A stretch of 48,881 bases of DNA from Candidatus Zixiibacteriota bacterium (GTDB lineage: Bacteria; Zixibacteria; MSB-5A5; RBG-16-43-9), in the NCBI GenBank assembly GCA_022865345.1, contig JALHSU010000150.1:1-48881 (forward strand), given 5' to 3'. Under the pieces are notes generated by a model that saw nothing but the letters and a program-made list of their open reading frames with translations, had not been told where the DNA came from and did not search any database. This document shows positions 13,021 to 20,457 of the stretch, piece by piece. Position numbers and translations under genes: made by a program. Position 1 is the stretch's first letter. Each line of letters starts with the position of its first letter.

Positions 13021-15477
13021 TCATTCAATCCTATAAATTTCAGTACCAGTTCTTTCAGATATCTCTTTTAAAGCTTTGAAAGCAATCTTTCTAACCTGAC
13101 CATATATAGTGTATGCAGTATCATTTAATAATAGCTTTAGACTCTCCACCGCTTTTTTATCCCCAATCTGCCCCAGGGCATCTGCCGCACTCCCTCTAAC
13201 ATCACTCTCTTTAGCCTTCAATAGCTCAAGCAAAGGCATTACCGCCTGGTCTGACTTTATCTGCCCCAGGGCAACTGCCGCACTCCATCTAACATCACTC
13301 TCTTTAGCCTTCAATAGCTCAAGCAAAGGCATTACCGCCTGCTCTGATTTTATCTGCCCCAGGGCAACTGCCGCACTCCATCTAACATCACTCTCTTTAG
13401 CCTTCAATAGCTCAAGCAAAGGCGAAACTGCCTGGTCTGACTTTATCTGTCCCAGGGCATCTGCCGCACTCCCTCTAACATAACTCTCTTTAGCCTTCAA
13501 TAGCTCAAGCAAAGGCGAAACTGCCTGGTCTGACTTTATCTGCCCCAGGGCAACTGCCGCACTCCATCTAACATCACTCTCTTTATCCTTCAATAGCTCA
13601 AGCAAAGGCGAAACTGCCTGCTCTGACTTTATCTGCCCCAAGGCATCTGCCGCACTCCATCTAACATAACTCTCTTTAGCCTTGGTTTTCTCAATGAATT
13701 TTTGAATTATCTTCTGGTCTTTAACCTCCTGTAATACTTCTAAAGCAGTTTCCTTAGAGAGATTAAATTCGTTTATATTCCAGTAAATATTATATAGTTC
13801 ATTTGTGATCCGGGTTCTCATCTCAGTTGAGGCTGACGAACTTTCAGCTAAACATCTTCCAGCTAAAAAGAGATTAGTATGAAATATATCCTCTTTTTCA
13901 TTCAAGATTTTCTGTAAAAGATTGGTAGTATCTTTCATACCGCAATATAGTAAGGTTACCTCTATCCAGTATTTATCTCTCTTTTTTGTAACCAGAAAAT
14001 TCTCCAAATCATTATCCAGGATATATCTGGCAGTCAAGAACTCCTGAAAAGTTGGATGGGTAAAACCAAAATATCGCAGTTTAGTTTCAACCACAATTCC
14101 GCATCTGTCTTTGATGTCATCTAATAAATCACCTGCTTTGTCTTTGGGAACTGCTACTTTGGGCAGTTCATTCTCAAGTAATTCAATAAATTTCTCTCTT
14201 TTTTCCTCTCTCAGTCCATTCTGGTGTAAATAGAATGCCAGAGGCTGCAAAACAGTTCTTTTCTGGCGGGGCTGAAGCTCCGCAGCTATACCTTTAGCTA
14301 TATCCCAGTATCCAAGTAGAACATCACAGCACTCATCATAAAGCTCAACCCTTCTTTCCGGGAGGTGTCCTCTGTAACGATGGACTAAGATGATTATTGT
14401 GAGTAAAAGAGGATTGGCCGTCAGAAATTCTATTTTTGGATTCTCTTTTATGGCTTTCAAAAGTTTATCCGCTTCCCTCTCCGCCTCTTTTAAAGTATAT
14501 TCGCTTTCCTCTCCCCTTGCCTTAATCTCCACAATCTTGGTCCAGTATCTTATGAATTGTTCTATCTGTTCAGGTGTAAAATCGAGGATATGCAATTCAA
14601 AAAAGTCGTTATATAGATGAGCAGTTTCATAACCATATGGCCGGGAAGTAGCAATAAATATATTTTGAGGATAAACAGTGGTAAGTTCATCCACCCATTT
14701 AGCTACCTTAATTCTTTGTTCCGCTGAGGCTACCTCATCCAAACCATCCAGCAGAAGGACACACTTACCCTCATCTAATCTTTTCTTAAAAAAGTCTTCA
14801 GGGGGGGTATCAGGGCATTCTATATAGGTATTATAATTTTCTGTAAATTTTCTTACATCCAGAAATCCAGCTTTTGAAGTATCACGTAAATTTATAAAAA
14901 TTGGCAGGAGTTCATCTTCAAACCCTACCAATTCTTTAACATTCCTTCTGGCAAACTTTAGTGCGAGATAACTAAGTAGAGTGGTTTTTCCGCTACCAGG
15001 AGCACCGATTATTATAAACCTTTTCTGAGGTATATTAAAAAGGTCTTTCAACTCATAAGTTTTTTCTGTTTCATATTCTTCGCCTCTTCTTATAAATTCT
15101 TTTCTTTTAAATATCTCCTGCCCTAGAAACTCTGCTGCAATTCCTTCAATTTTAGATTCTATTGCAGAAACTGCCATTCTTTCTGCAGGCTTTTTAGTTT
15201 TTAAAGAGATAAAAACCTGTTCCAGTTCAATAGCTACAGGTGCATTTGTCTTTATACCCCTAACATTCAAAAACTTAAATCTATTAACCAGCCAATCTCT
15301 ATACTTCTGCTCGAAATTTTTCTCAGCGAACATCTTAATAATAATTTGCCAGATCCAATTAAATAATTTTCTGAATGGTTTCAATATTATCTCAACAATT
15401 ATCGCAAATATGAGCGCAAATAAGGCGGCTAGTATTATTTCTATCTTATGAATCTTTAAGAAATTACTCAAGTCCAT
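13021..15477 (-). CDS. Membrane-anchored NACHT (STAND) ATPase with C-terminal HEAT repeats
   Basis: 818 residues. A transmembrane helix lies at about 13-34, followed by a basic amphipathic stretch. The NACHT NTPase has P-loop GAPGSGKTT (158-166), Walker B LLLDGLDE (241-248), the ATSRPYGY segment and the FTHPTFQEFLTARYIL segment typical of bacterial NACHT winged-helix regions. HEAT/PBS-lyase-type repeats occupy 601-786: five 31-residue units that differ only at a few positions, then one diverged unit. Bacterial NACHT proteins include anti-phage sensors (bNACHT, Avs-related), and repeats usually form the ligand-sensing part. A defence role is inference. The gene starts 22 nt after the RsbU stop with no Shine-Dalgarno site, so it may be read from that operon or have its own weak promoter. 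Confidence 0.9.
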   Translation of the reverse strand: MDLSNFLKIHKIEIILAALFALIFAIIVEIILKPFRKLFNWIWQIIIKMFAEKNFEQKYRDWLVNRFKFLNVRGIKTNAPVAIELEQVFISLKTKKPAERMAVSAIESKIEGIAAEFLGQEIFKRKEFIRRGEEYETEKTYELKDLFNIPQKRFIIIGAPGSGKTTLLSYLALKFARRNVKELVGFEDELLPIFINLRDTSKAGFLDVRKFTENYNTYIECPDTPPEDFFKKRLDEGKCVLLLDGLDEVASAEQRIKVAKWVDELTTVYPQNIFIATSRPYGYETAHLYNDFFELHILDFTPEQIEQFIRYWTKIVEIKARGEESEYTLKEAEREADKLLKAIKENPKIEFLTANPLLLTIIILVHRYRGHLPERRVELYDECCDVLLGYWDIAKGIAAELQPRQKRTVLQPLAFYLHQNGLREEKREKFIELLENELPKVAVPKDKAGDLLDDIKDRCGIVVETKLRYFGFTHPTFQEFLTARYILDNDLENFLVTKKRDKYWIEVTLLYCGMKDTTNLLQKILNEKEDIFHTNLFLAGRCLAESSSASTEMRTRITNELYNIYWNINEFNLSKETALEVLQEVKDQKIIQKFIEKTKAKESYVRWSAADALGQIKSEQAVSPLLELLKDKESDVRWSAAVALGQIKSDQAVSPLLELLKAKESYVRGSAADALGQIKSDQAVSPLLELLKAKESDVRWSAAVALGQIKSEQAVMPLLELLKAKESDVRWSAAVALGQIKSDQAVMPLLELLKAKESDVRGSAADALGQIGDKKAVESLKLLLNDTAYTIYGQVRKIAFKALKEISERTGTEIYRIE
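13120..13677 (-). repeat. Tandem 93-bp coding repeats (HEAT units) in the NACHT gene
   Basis: Six in-frame 93-bp units. The first five (13213-13677) are almost identical in DNA as well as protein; the encoded unit begins KESxVRxSAAxALGQIKS and ends PLLELLK. Differences cluster at few sites: Y/D at unit position 4, W/G at 7, D/V at 11, E/D at 19, S/M at 23. The sixth (13120-13212) has drifted. Such identity implies recent duplication or gene conversion. Confidence 0.95.
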
Positions 15478-15499
15478 ATTTTTTTGATATGCTAAATTT

Positions 15500-17716
15500 C
15501 TATAGCACCTTTAGTATCACAAGGGTGAAATCATCATACAAAGAGATGCCGTGCGCGAAGTTTTCGACTTCCCCGACGATAAGCTCCTTCAGCTCTTCGC
15601 TGGAAAGTTTCCTGTTTTCCAAAAGCAGCTCCAGGAGCCGGTCTTCTCCGAACATCTCCTGTTTCTCATTGAAATTCTCAGTTAGCCCATCCGAATAAAA
15701 GAAGACCAAGTCCTCAGGCTCAAATTGGACCTGCTCCATCTGGTAGGTTGCCTCAGGAAAGGGTCCTAAAATGAGCCCTCCTGTTTTGAGAAATTCCACT
15801 TTCTGGTTTTTGCGAATGACTATGGGATAGTTGTGCCCGGCATTGCAGTAGGAAAGTTTTCGGGTATGAGGATTGAACTCGCCGTAAAACATGGTGGCGA
15901 ACCTGCCGTCGGAGACCGAAGAGGAGATGAGCTGATTTATGTTGGACATAGTTTCAGAAGGCTCGAATTTGTTTTTCATCATCGCCCTTAAAGAGGCGTG
16001 TAAGAGAGAGACCATCAAGGCGGCAGGAACACCTTTGCCAGAAGCATCAGCTATGGCAACCCCCAGGGAGCCATCAGACCTCTCTAAAAAGTCATAATAA
16101 TCCCCTCCGACCTGATGGGCAGGCTGGGTATAAGCGGAAAGCTCAAAGGCTTTTCCCCTGGGAAAAGATTTAGGCAGAAGCCCGAGCTGGATTTGCTTTG
16201 CTACCAGAAGCTCCTCCTCTATCTTTTGTTTTTCTAAAGACTCCTGATAGAGACGGGCGTTTCTATAGGCGATCACGTACTGGTTAGCCAGGACCTTTAA
16301 AAGGGTTAAATCCTCATAGGTATATTTCAAACCGGTGATTTTTTTGGTTAAACCGAAAAAGCCGATAAACTCCTCAGAGCTATAAATCGGCACCATGAGA
16401 AAAACATCTGACTCAATCAGAGTTTTAAAAAGAGGAGTTTCAGCTCCAGGCTCCAGCTCATCTAAAAAAAAAGGCCGGTCCCTGGATTTGAGCTGTTCTA
16501 TCAGACGGTCATCTTCGGGAAAGAAAAAGTCTTTATGCTCGGATAAAAGTGAAAATCTTTTATTTTTCGTCTCGCACAGGCAGAGGTAAACCTCCTCCAC
16601 TAACATCTCCTTTTTCAAGGAGTCAAAGATCGTGCGGTTAAGCTCATCCAGATTCAAAATGGAGATTATCTTACGGCTGAACATCTCCATCATTATGCGG
16701 TAATCAGCCTTGTCTTTCATCAACAGCTTCTTTACCAACTCATCCATCCATCCCATAATCGGCTGGAAAAGGAATATAGCCAGTATCAGGTAACCTATCT
16801 CTAAGATGGGGACCCTGCGGCCTAAAAGGCTCTGCATCAGATTACTCAACTGAGCAATCAAAAGAAAATAGATTCCTAAAAGAAGGGCCGAGGTCAGGGA
16901 ATAGACCAGACTCTGCCTTACCAGGGTCCTGATATCCAGAAAGCGGTAGCGGATGATTGCCCAAGCAATAGAACCTGCCCCGATCAGAAGAGCCGCAATG
17001 GTCAGTGCATATCCCAGTGTGTCAGGGATCCTCAAATTAGTCAGGGCAGGCAAGATAAAGGCGACCGCATAAAGTCCAGCAGCAGATCTAATGCCCCAGG
17101 TAACCAGTTGAGCCTGAGTTTTCAAGCGGCTCTGGGTCAGTTTTCTGGTTCCCCGGTAAAGGAAGAGAACCGCCAGGAAAAGATAGGTTAAGTTTATGAT
17201 CGAAAAAAACTGTAGATGAAACCTGTAGATTACCTCCACCGAAAGAGAAAGGAATTTGAGAACGAAAGTTACCGGTTGGAGAATAAAACCTCCCAGTCCG
17301 GATACATTTTCCAGGGAGGAGAAATTGATGAGATTGCGTGGCTGGTACAGGAACAAGACCAGAAGGAGACGAAAGATGTGAGGCGTGAAAATCAGTATCT
17401 TGACCCGGGGATGTTTTTTCAAAAAAGGATTTTCCGCTGGAAAAATCAAGGAGAAAAGCAGAAGCTGGGGGAAGAAAAGCTCCCACAAGAAAAAGATATT
17501 GGTGTAGAAAACCGAAGTCGTAGATGCCAGCCCGCCAGCTTTAAGAATGGTTCCAAAGGCGGCAAAAACTGGGCCTGAGCCGGCAAAGAAAAGCATCAGG
17601 CTGGTTATCCGGTTCAGCCTTCCCCGGTAATCCTCGGACAAGATAGTAATACCCAGGAAAAAGAGGACTATGCCGCAGACCAGATAGACTGAAGCTACTA
17701 AAGTAAGGAGAATCAC
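15500..17716 (-). CDS. RsbU-like PP2C phosphatase with membrane domain and GAF
   Basis: 738 residues from a GTG start at 17716. Residues 1-320 hold about nine to ten hydrophobic segments, resembling 7TM-type sensor regions of membrane kinases. A GAF-like domain follows (about 340-490), then a SpoIIE/RsbU PP2C domain (about 505-735) with QIQLGLLP, the metal-site GGDYYD (537-542), ADASGKG (556-562) and the late DDFTLVIL. In known systems this class dephosphorylates the anti-anti-sigma factor, here probably the RsbV-like protein at 18237-18575. It sits 8 nt after the RsbW-like gene, so V, W and U form one operon. The signal detected by the membrane/GAF part is unknown. Confidence 0.9.
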   Translation of the reverse strand: MILLTLVASVYLVCGIVLFFLGITILSEDYRGRLNRITSLMLFFAGSGPVFAAFGTILKAGGLASTTSVFYTNIFFLWELFFPQLLLFSLIFPAENPFLKKHPRVKILIFTPHIFRLLLVLFLYQPRNLINFSSLENVSGLGGFILQPVTFVLKFLSLSVEVIYRFHLQFFSIINLTYLFLAVLFLYRGTRKLTQSRLKTQAQLVTWGIRSAAGLYAVAFILPALTNLRIPDTLGYALTIAALLIGAGSIAWAIIRYRFLDIRTLVRQSLVYSLTSALLLGIYFLLIAQLSNLMQSLLGRRVPILEIGYLILAIFLFQPIMGWMDELVKKLLMKDKADYRIMMEMFSRKIISILNLDELNRTIFDSLKKEMLVEEVYLCLCETKNKRFSLLSEHKDFFFPEDDRLIEQLKSRDRPFFLDELEPGAETPLFKTLIESDVFLMVPIYSSEEFIGFFGLTKKITGLKYTYEDLTLLKVLANQYVIAYRNARLYQESLEKQKIEEELLVAKQIQLGLLPKSFPRGKAFELSAYTQPAHQVGGDYYDFLERSDGSLGVAIADASGKGVPAALMVSLLHASLRAMMKNKFEPSETMSNINQLISSSVSDGRFATMFYGEFNPHTRKLSYCNAGHNYPIVIRKNQKVEFLKTGGLILGPFPEATYQMEQVQFEPEDLVFFYSDGLTENFNEKQEMFGEDRLLELLLENRKLSSEELKELIVGEVENFAHGISLYDDFTLVILKVL

Positions 17717-17724
17717 TTTATATC

Positions 17725-18159
17725 TTATTCCTTATTCTTCAAATACTTGGTGAGACGGACAATGGTTCCGCCTTCTGGCTTGAAGATGAAATCGACTTTG
17801 TCCATCAGAGACCGGACTATGAAAATCCCCCTTCCAACTTCCTTGAGCAGGTTTTCTTCGGTAATAGGGCAGGGGAGAGAGTTAAGGTCAAACCCTTTCC
17901 CCTCGTCCTCGACCTCTATGCAGATACAGGACTTATCGCAAATGAGCCGGAGGGTGACTTTTTTCTCAGGGTCTTTTTTATTTCCGTGCACTATGGCGTT
18001 ATTGACCGCCTCGGTCACTGAAATCGCCACGTCGGCCAGCTGGTTTTTGTCCAGTTTTAATTTTCTTAATTTACCCTCCATGAAACTATCCACTTTGGCT
18101 AAGTAAAGCTGGGAGCTGGGGATTATAATCTGGTTTTTTCTGCGGATCACCTTAGTCAT
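17725..18159 (-). CDS. Anti-sigma factor-type Ser kinase (RsbW/SpoIIAB family)
   Basis: 144 residues, usual for the family. A GHKL ATPase fold is seen from the N-box EAVNNAIVHGNKK (50-62) and the G1 box DEGKGFD (85-91), with EVGRGIFIVRSLMD as the G2 region. These kinases phosphorylate a Ser on the STAS partner and bind a sigma factor or another target when the partner is phosphorylated. The STAS gene precedes it and the phosphatase follows, so the switch is complete, but there is no sigma factor gene beside it. A hairpin with T-run lies in the 77-nt gap to the STAS gene and may lower its expression relative to the STAS protein. Confidence 0.9.
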   Translation of the reverse strand: MTKVIRRKNQIIIPSSQLYLAKVDSFMEGKLRKLKLDKNQLADVAISVTEAVNNAIVHGNKKDPEKKVTLRLICDKSCICIEVEDEGKGFDLNSLPCPITEENLLKEVGRGIFIVRSLMDKVDFIFKPEGGTIVRLTKYLKNKE

Positions 18160-18166
18160 TTTCTTA

Positions 18167-18199
18167 AATAAAAAAAGGTAGGTTGATCGACCTACCTTT
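18167..18199 (-). terminator. Intrinsic terminator or attenuator between the RsbV-like and RsbW-like genes
   Basis: On the minus strand: a 10-bp stem AAAGGTAGGT, loop of 6, ACCTACCTTT, then TTTTTTTATTT. It sits inside the presumed operon, so complete termination is unlikely; partial read-through would give more STAS protein than kinase. The stem also contains GTAG and CTAC words, so it may derive from a REP-like element. Confidence 0.65.
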
Positions 18200-18236
18200 A
18201 GATCTGCATTAAGTTCTTTCCAAAATAAAAGAGAGT

Positions 18237-18575
18237 TTAATTGAAGCTTCCCACTGCCTGATCAACTGATTCAAAGGTCTCAAACACGGTTATGAGCTTG
18301 GTGATGGTCAAAAGGCTCTGGATTTTTTCGGTCACGTTAGCCAGTTTAAGCTCTCCGCCATTATTCCGCATGGTGGTCAGTCCGGAGATCAATATGCCCA
18401 GCCCAGTGCTGTTCATCCAATCTACTTTAGCCAGGTCGATTACAACCTTCTTTTTTCCCTGATTTATGAGCTCGTGCAGCTTGTCGTGCAAAAGGGTTGC
18501 ATCCGGGCCTCCCATGATTTTGCCTTTGGGTTCTAAAATCACTATCCCTTTATCTTCACGCGTAGTCAATTTCAT
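18237..18575 (-). CDS. Anti-anti-sigma factor, STAS domain (RsbV/SpoIIAA family)
   Basis: 112 residues forming one STAS domain. The regulatory serine is S56 in VDWMNSTGLG, the position phosphorylated by RsbW-type kinases. AGGAGGAGAAG precedes the ATG, a strong ribosome binding site compared with the weak ones of the kinase and phosphatase genes, again favouring an excess of this protein. Unphosphorylated, it would sequester the kinase partner. The gap to the upstream small exported protein is 55 nt. Confidence 0.92.
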   Translation of the reverse strand: MKLTTREDKGIVILEPKGKIMGGPDATLLHDKLHELINQGKKKVVIDLAKVDWMNSTGLGILISGLTTMRNNGGELKLANVTEKIQSLLTITKLITVFETFESVDQAVGSFN

Positions 18576-18630
18576 CTTCTCCTCCTAATTTTTTTTTACG
18601 CAGAACAAGATTCAGAGTTTCAAGTCAGGT

Positions 18631-19065
18631 TCATTTAAAGAGTGCCTTGATCTTTCCCCAGGTGGTGAGATTAAGCACTCCCATGGTGGTTAAGTTTATA
18701 TCGATTTGAGGTGTTAAGTCGTTTGACGAGATCTGGAAAGTCGTGGCTCCTGAATAACCCTCGACTTTTAAGGATACGAATTCCTGGTCTTCCCAGCCTT
18801 CTTTTGCCGCAGTGGAGGGGTCATCCGCCGGAATGGAGAGAGTGTAGGCTCCTCCTCTGACTTCTTTCTCATCATACTTGACACCCTGAATGTAAGCCAT
18901 AACTTTACGGCCATCCGGCACCAATTTCCCCTTATAATAGACCTTACCCGAAGGCTGGCAGGGGAAATTCGCGGAATGAACAAAAGCACCAATGCCCAGT
19001 GCCAGGTAAAAAATAATTAACCAGCCTATCCAGCTTTTTCTCAAAATCCTTTTTACCCCTCTCAT
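18631..19065 (-). CDS. Small exported or membrane-anchored protein with carboxypeptidase-regulatory-like fold
   Basis: 144 residues. A basic start (KRILRK) is followed by a hydrophobic helix at about 13-30, a signal peptide or anchor. The rest (VYYKGKLVPDGRKVMAYI, later GAYTLSIPADDPS) resembles the beta-sandwich of carboxypeptidase-regulatory-like or transthyretin-like domains in exported proteins. The function is not known. It is the first gene behind the promoter at 19088-19115 and leads into the STAS-kinase-phosphatase operon. A GAGG ribosome binding site lies 7 nt before the ATG. Confidence 0.65.
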   Translation of the reverse strand: MRGVKRILRKSWIGWLIIFYLALGIGAFVHSANFPCQPSGKVYYKGKLVPDGRKVMAYIQGVKYDEKEVRGGAYTLSIPADDPSTAAKEGWEDQEFVSLKVEGYSGATTFQISSNDLTPQIDINLTTMGVLNLTTWGKIKALFK

Positions 19066-19087
19066 AAAGGTCCTCTAATCTCTGTTT

Positions 19088-19115
19088 ATTATAGAAATTA
19101 TCGAAGGTTTGTCAA
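19088..19115 (-). promoter_or_regulatory. Sigma-70-type promoter of the partner-switching operon
   Basis: Minus strand: TTGACA (19110-19115), 16-nt spacer, perfect TATAAT (19088-19093). The first 14 nt, TTGACAAACCTTCG, are identical to the start of the rex promoter. Confidence 0.8.
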
Positions 19116-19415
19116 GGGAAATTAATCAGATTTTTGTAAAAAAATGCTTTTTCACCAGATGTTTGACCAAAATGAATTTTGACCGCGAAAACCTTTCTTT
19201 TCTGACCTTTTACTAACTTGTTTGTTTTCATATACCAAACAGCAAATAATGTTCCCGATATTAACTCCTTGAAAATCAAATAATTAACTTCAGAGAATTT
19301 CTTAAAACTTGTATGGCATTTGAACAAATCTCAAAACATTATCCTTTTTAATGAAAATTTTAGAGTTTGTTATTTCAAAATCGATTTATATGATAAAAAA
19401 AAGTCAAACATCGGC
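19116..19415. other. AT-rich gene-free stretch
   Basis: About 300 nt between the promoter above and the end of the polysaccharide locus. Short ORFs here have no ribosome binding site or recognisable content. No palindrome of the REP type is present, and I see no clear terminator for the deacetylase gene. Confidence 0.5.
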
Positions 19416-20225
19416 TTAATTTTTTTTGGTAGAAATCCTCTGGTAGAAATTCCAGAGTTTGAAGTAATTATTCGGTCCTAAAATGGCTTTGAGAAAACTC
19501 AGAAAGTTGCCCCTCAACTTCTTTTTCAGATAAAGCTTTTTGTCCTGATTAACAATGGAAATAAATTGTGAAAAGGGGTCATCAAATCGGAGAGAAATTC
19601 TCTTAAGCTCAAAAGGGTCGGTATTATTTTCGTTTAGTCCGAATTTGGAAGTGCAGATTCCTTTGTAGCCAAGCTCCTGCCCCATTCTCTTTACTTTAGA
19701 ACTGTGATAACCACCAGGCAGACTCAAAAGATCAATTTTCTTCCCGGTGATTTCCTCCAGCACTTTTTTTGATTCCTGAAGCTCCAGTTTCAGTTCATTC
19801 TCATCCAGAGTCGATAGAAATTTGTGGGTTTTGCCGTGCGTGCCGAACTCCATTCCTGCCTGGCTCATCTTTTGAATCTGAGATTTACTCAGATGACCCG
19901 GTGTATCAATGAAATCGCTGGTTAAAAAAAATGTAGCTTTGAAACCGAGCTTTTCAAGTAGGGGGAAGGCTATAGTATAATCGGTCTGGTTTCCGTCATC
20001 GAAGGAGATTATCAAGCTTTTTTCCGGTAAGGAAGTTCTATTCTTTAAAGATTCCAATAACTGTTCCACAGAGATAGTGTTCCACTCCTCAGAATGCAAA
20101 TACTCCAACTGTTTTATAAATTCCTCTTCTTTTAAGAGATAAACCCTTTCTTCTGAGTTTATCTTTGAGAGGTTCTCTTTCCTGGACAAAAGACGGTGAT
20201 AAAGAAGGATTAAGGTTCTTCCCAC
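19416..20225 (-). CDS. Polysaccharide deacetylase (NodB homology domain)
   Basis: 269 residues, with GTG as first codon and an AGAGG ribosome binding site. The NodB motifs are visible: LIISFDDGNQTDY (motif 1 with catalytic base and metal Asp), FGTHGKTHKF (metal histidines) and LSLPGGYHSSK. It removes N- or O-acetyl groups from a polymer. There is no signal peptide, so it may act on lipid-linked or cytoplasmic intermediates, as in exosortase-type clusters. It is last in the locus, 232 nt after the GT2 gene, with REP-like elements in between. A second deacetylase is encoded at 34299-35333. Confidence 0.9.
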   Translation of the reverse strand: MGRTLILLYHRLLSRKENLSKINSEERVYLLKEEEFIKQLEYLHSEEWNTISVEQLLESLKNRTSLPEKSLIISFDDGNQTDYTIAFPLLEKLGFKATFFLTSDFIDTPGHLSKSQIQKMSQAGMEFGTHGKTHKFLSTLDENELKLELQESKKVLEEITGKKIDLLSLPGGYHSSKVKRMGQELGYKGICTSKFGLNENNTDPFELKRISLRFDDPFSQFISIVNQDKKLYLKKKLRGNFLSFLKAILGPNNYFKLWNFYQRISTKKN

Positions 20226-20269
20226 GTCTCTTACCTCTTTCCCAATATAGGATTGAAGAAATAGTATCT

Positions 20270-20350
20270 GGAGTGCAAATCTTTAGGTTTGCCAGCAGAA
20301 CTTCTCTTGTTCCTCAATAGGTTAAAACTAAAGCTAAAGCTTTACACTCC
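20270..20350. repeat. Double-hairpin element with GGAGTG / CACTCC ends
   Basis: Outer arms GGAGTGCAAA and TTTACACTCC enclose GCAAA...TTTGC and AAAGCTAAAGCTTT palindromes. It resembles the element at 47271-47327, which shares GGAGTG and the AAGCTTTAGCTTTA words. Confidence 0.55.
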
Positions 20351-20360
20351 TGTATTTCTT

Positions 20361-20423
20361 TGTGCACGCCAGGTCCCCTCACCTGGCATGCTTTTAGTCG
20401 GGTCAGGGGACCCGACCACCACA
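20361..20423. repeat. Double-hairpin element, GCCAGGT / GTCGGGTC family
   Basis: GCCAGGT, loop CCCCTC, ACCTGGC (20368-20387), linker ATGCTTTTA, then GTCGGGTC, loop AGGG, GACCCGAC (20397-20416), bounded by TGTG and CACA. The linker nearly equals that of the TAGTTGC family (ATGTTTTTA). A sister copy is at 44106-44172. Confidence 0.7.
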
Positions 20424-20457
20424 TCAATCGCTTGAGTCGGTACTTTTTAAAAAATTC

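Noticed and set aside
13120-13677. CRISPR or intergenic tandem repeat
   Set aside because: The 93-bp repeats are in frame inside the NACHT gene and encode HEAT units.
19112-19327. 71-residue minus-strand ORF in the gap before the deacetylase gene
   Set aside because: It has no ribosome binding site, overlaps a clear promoter at its 3' end and its protein has no recognisable composition; it is AT-rich noise.
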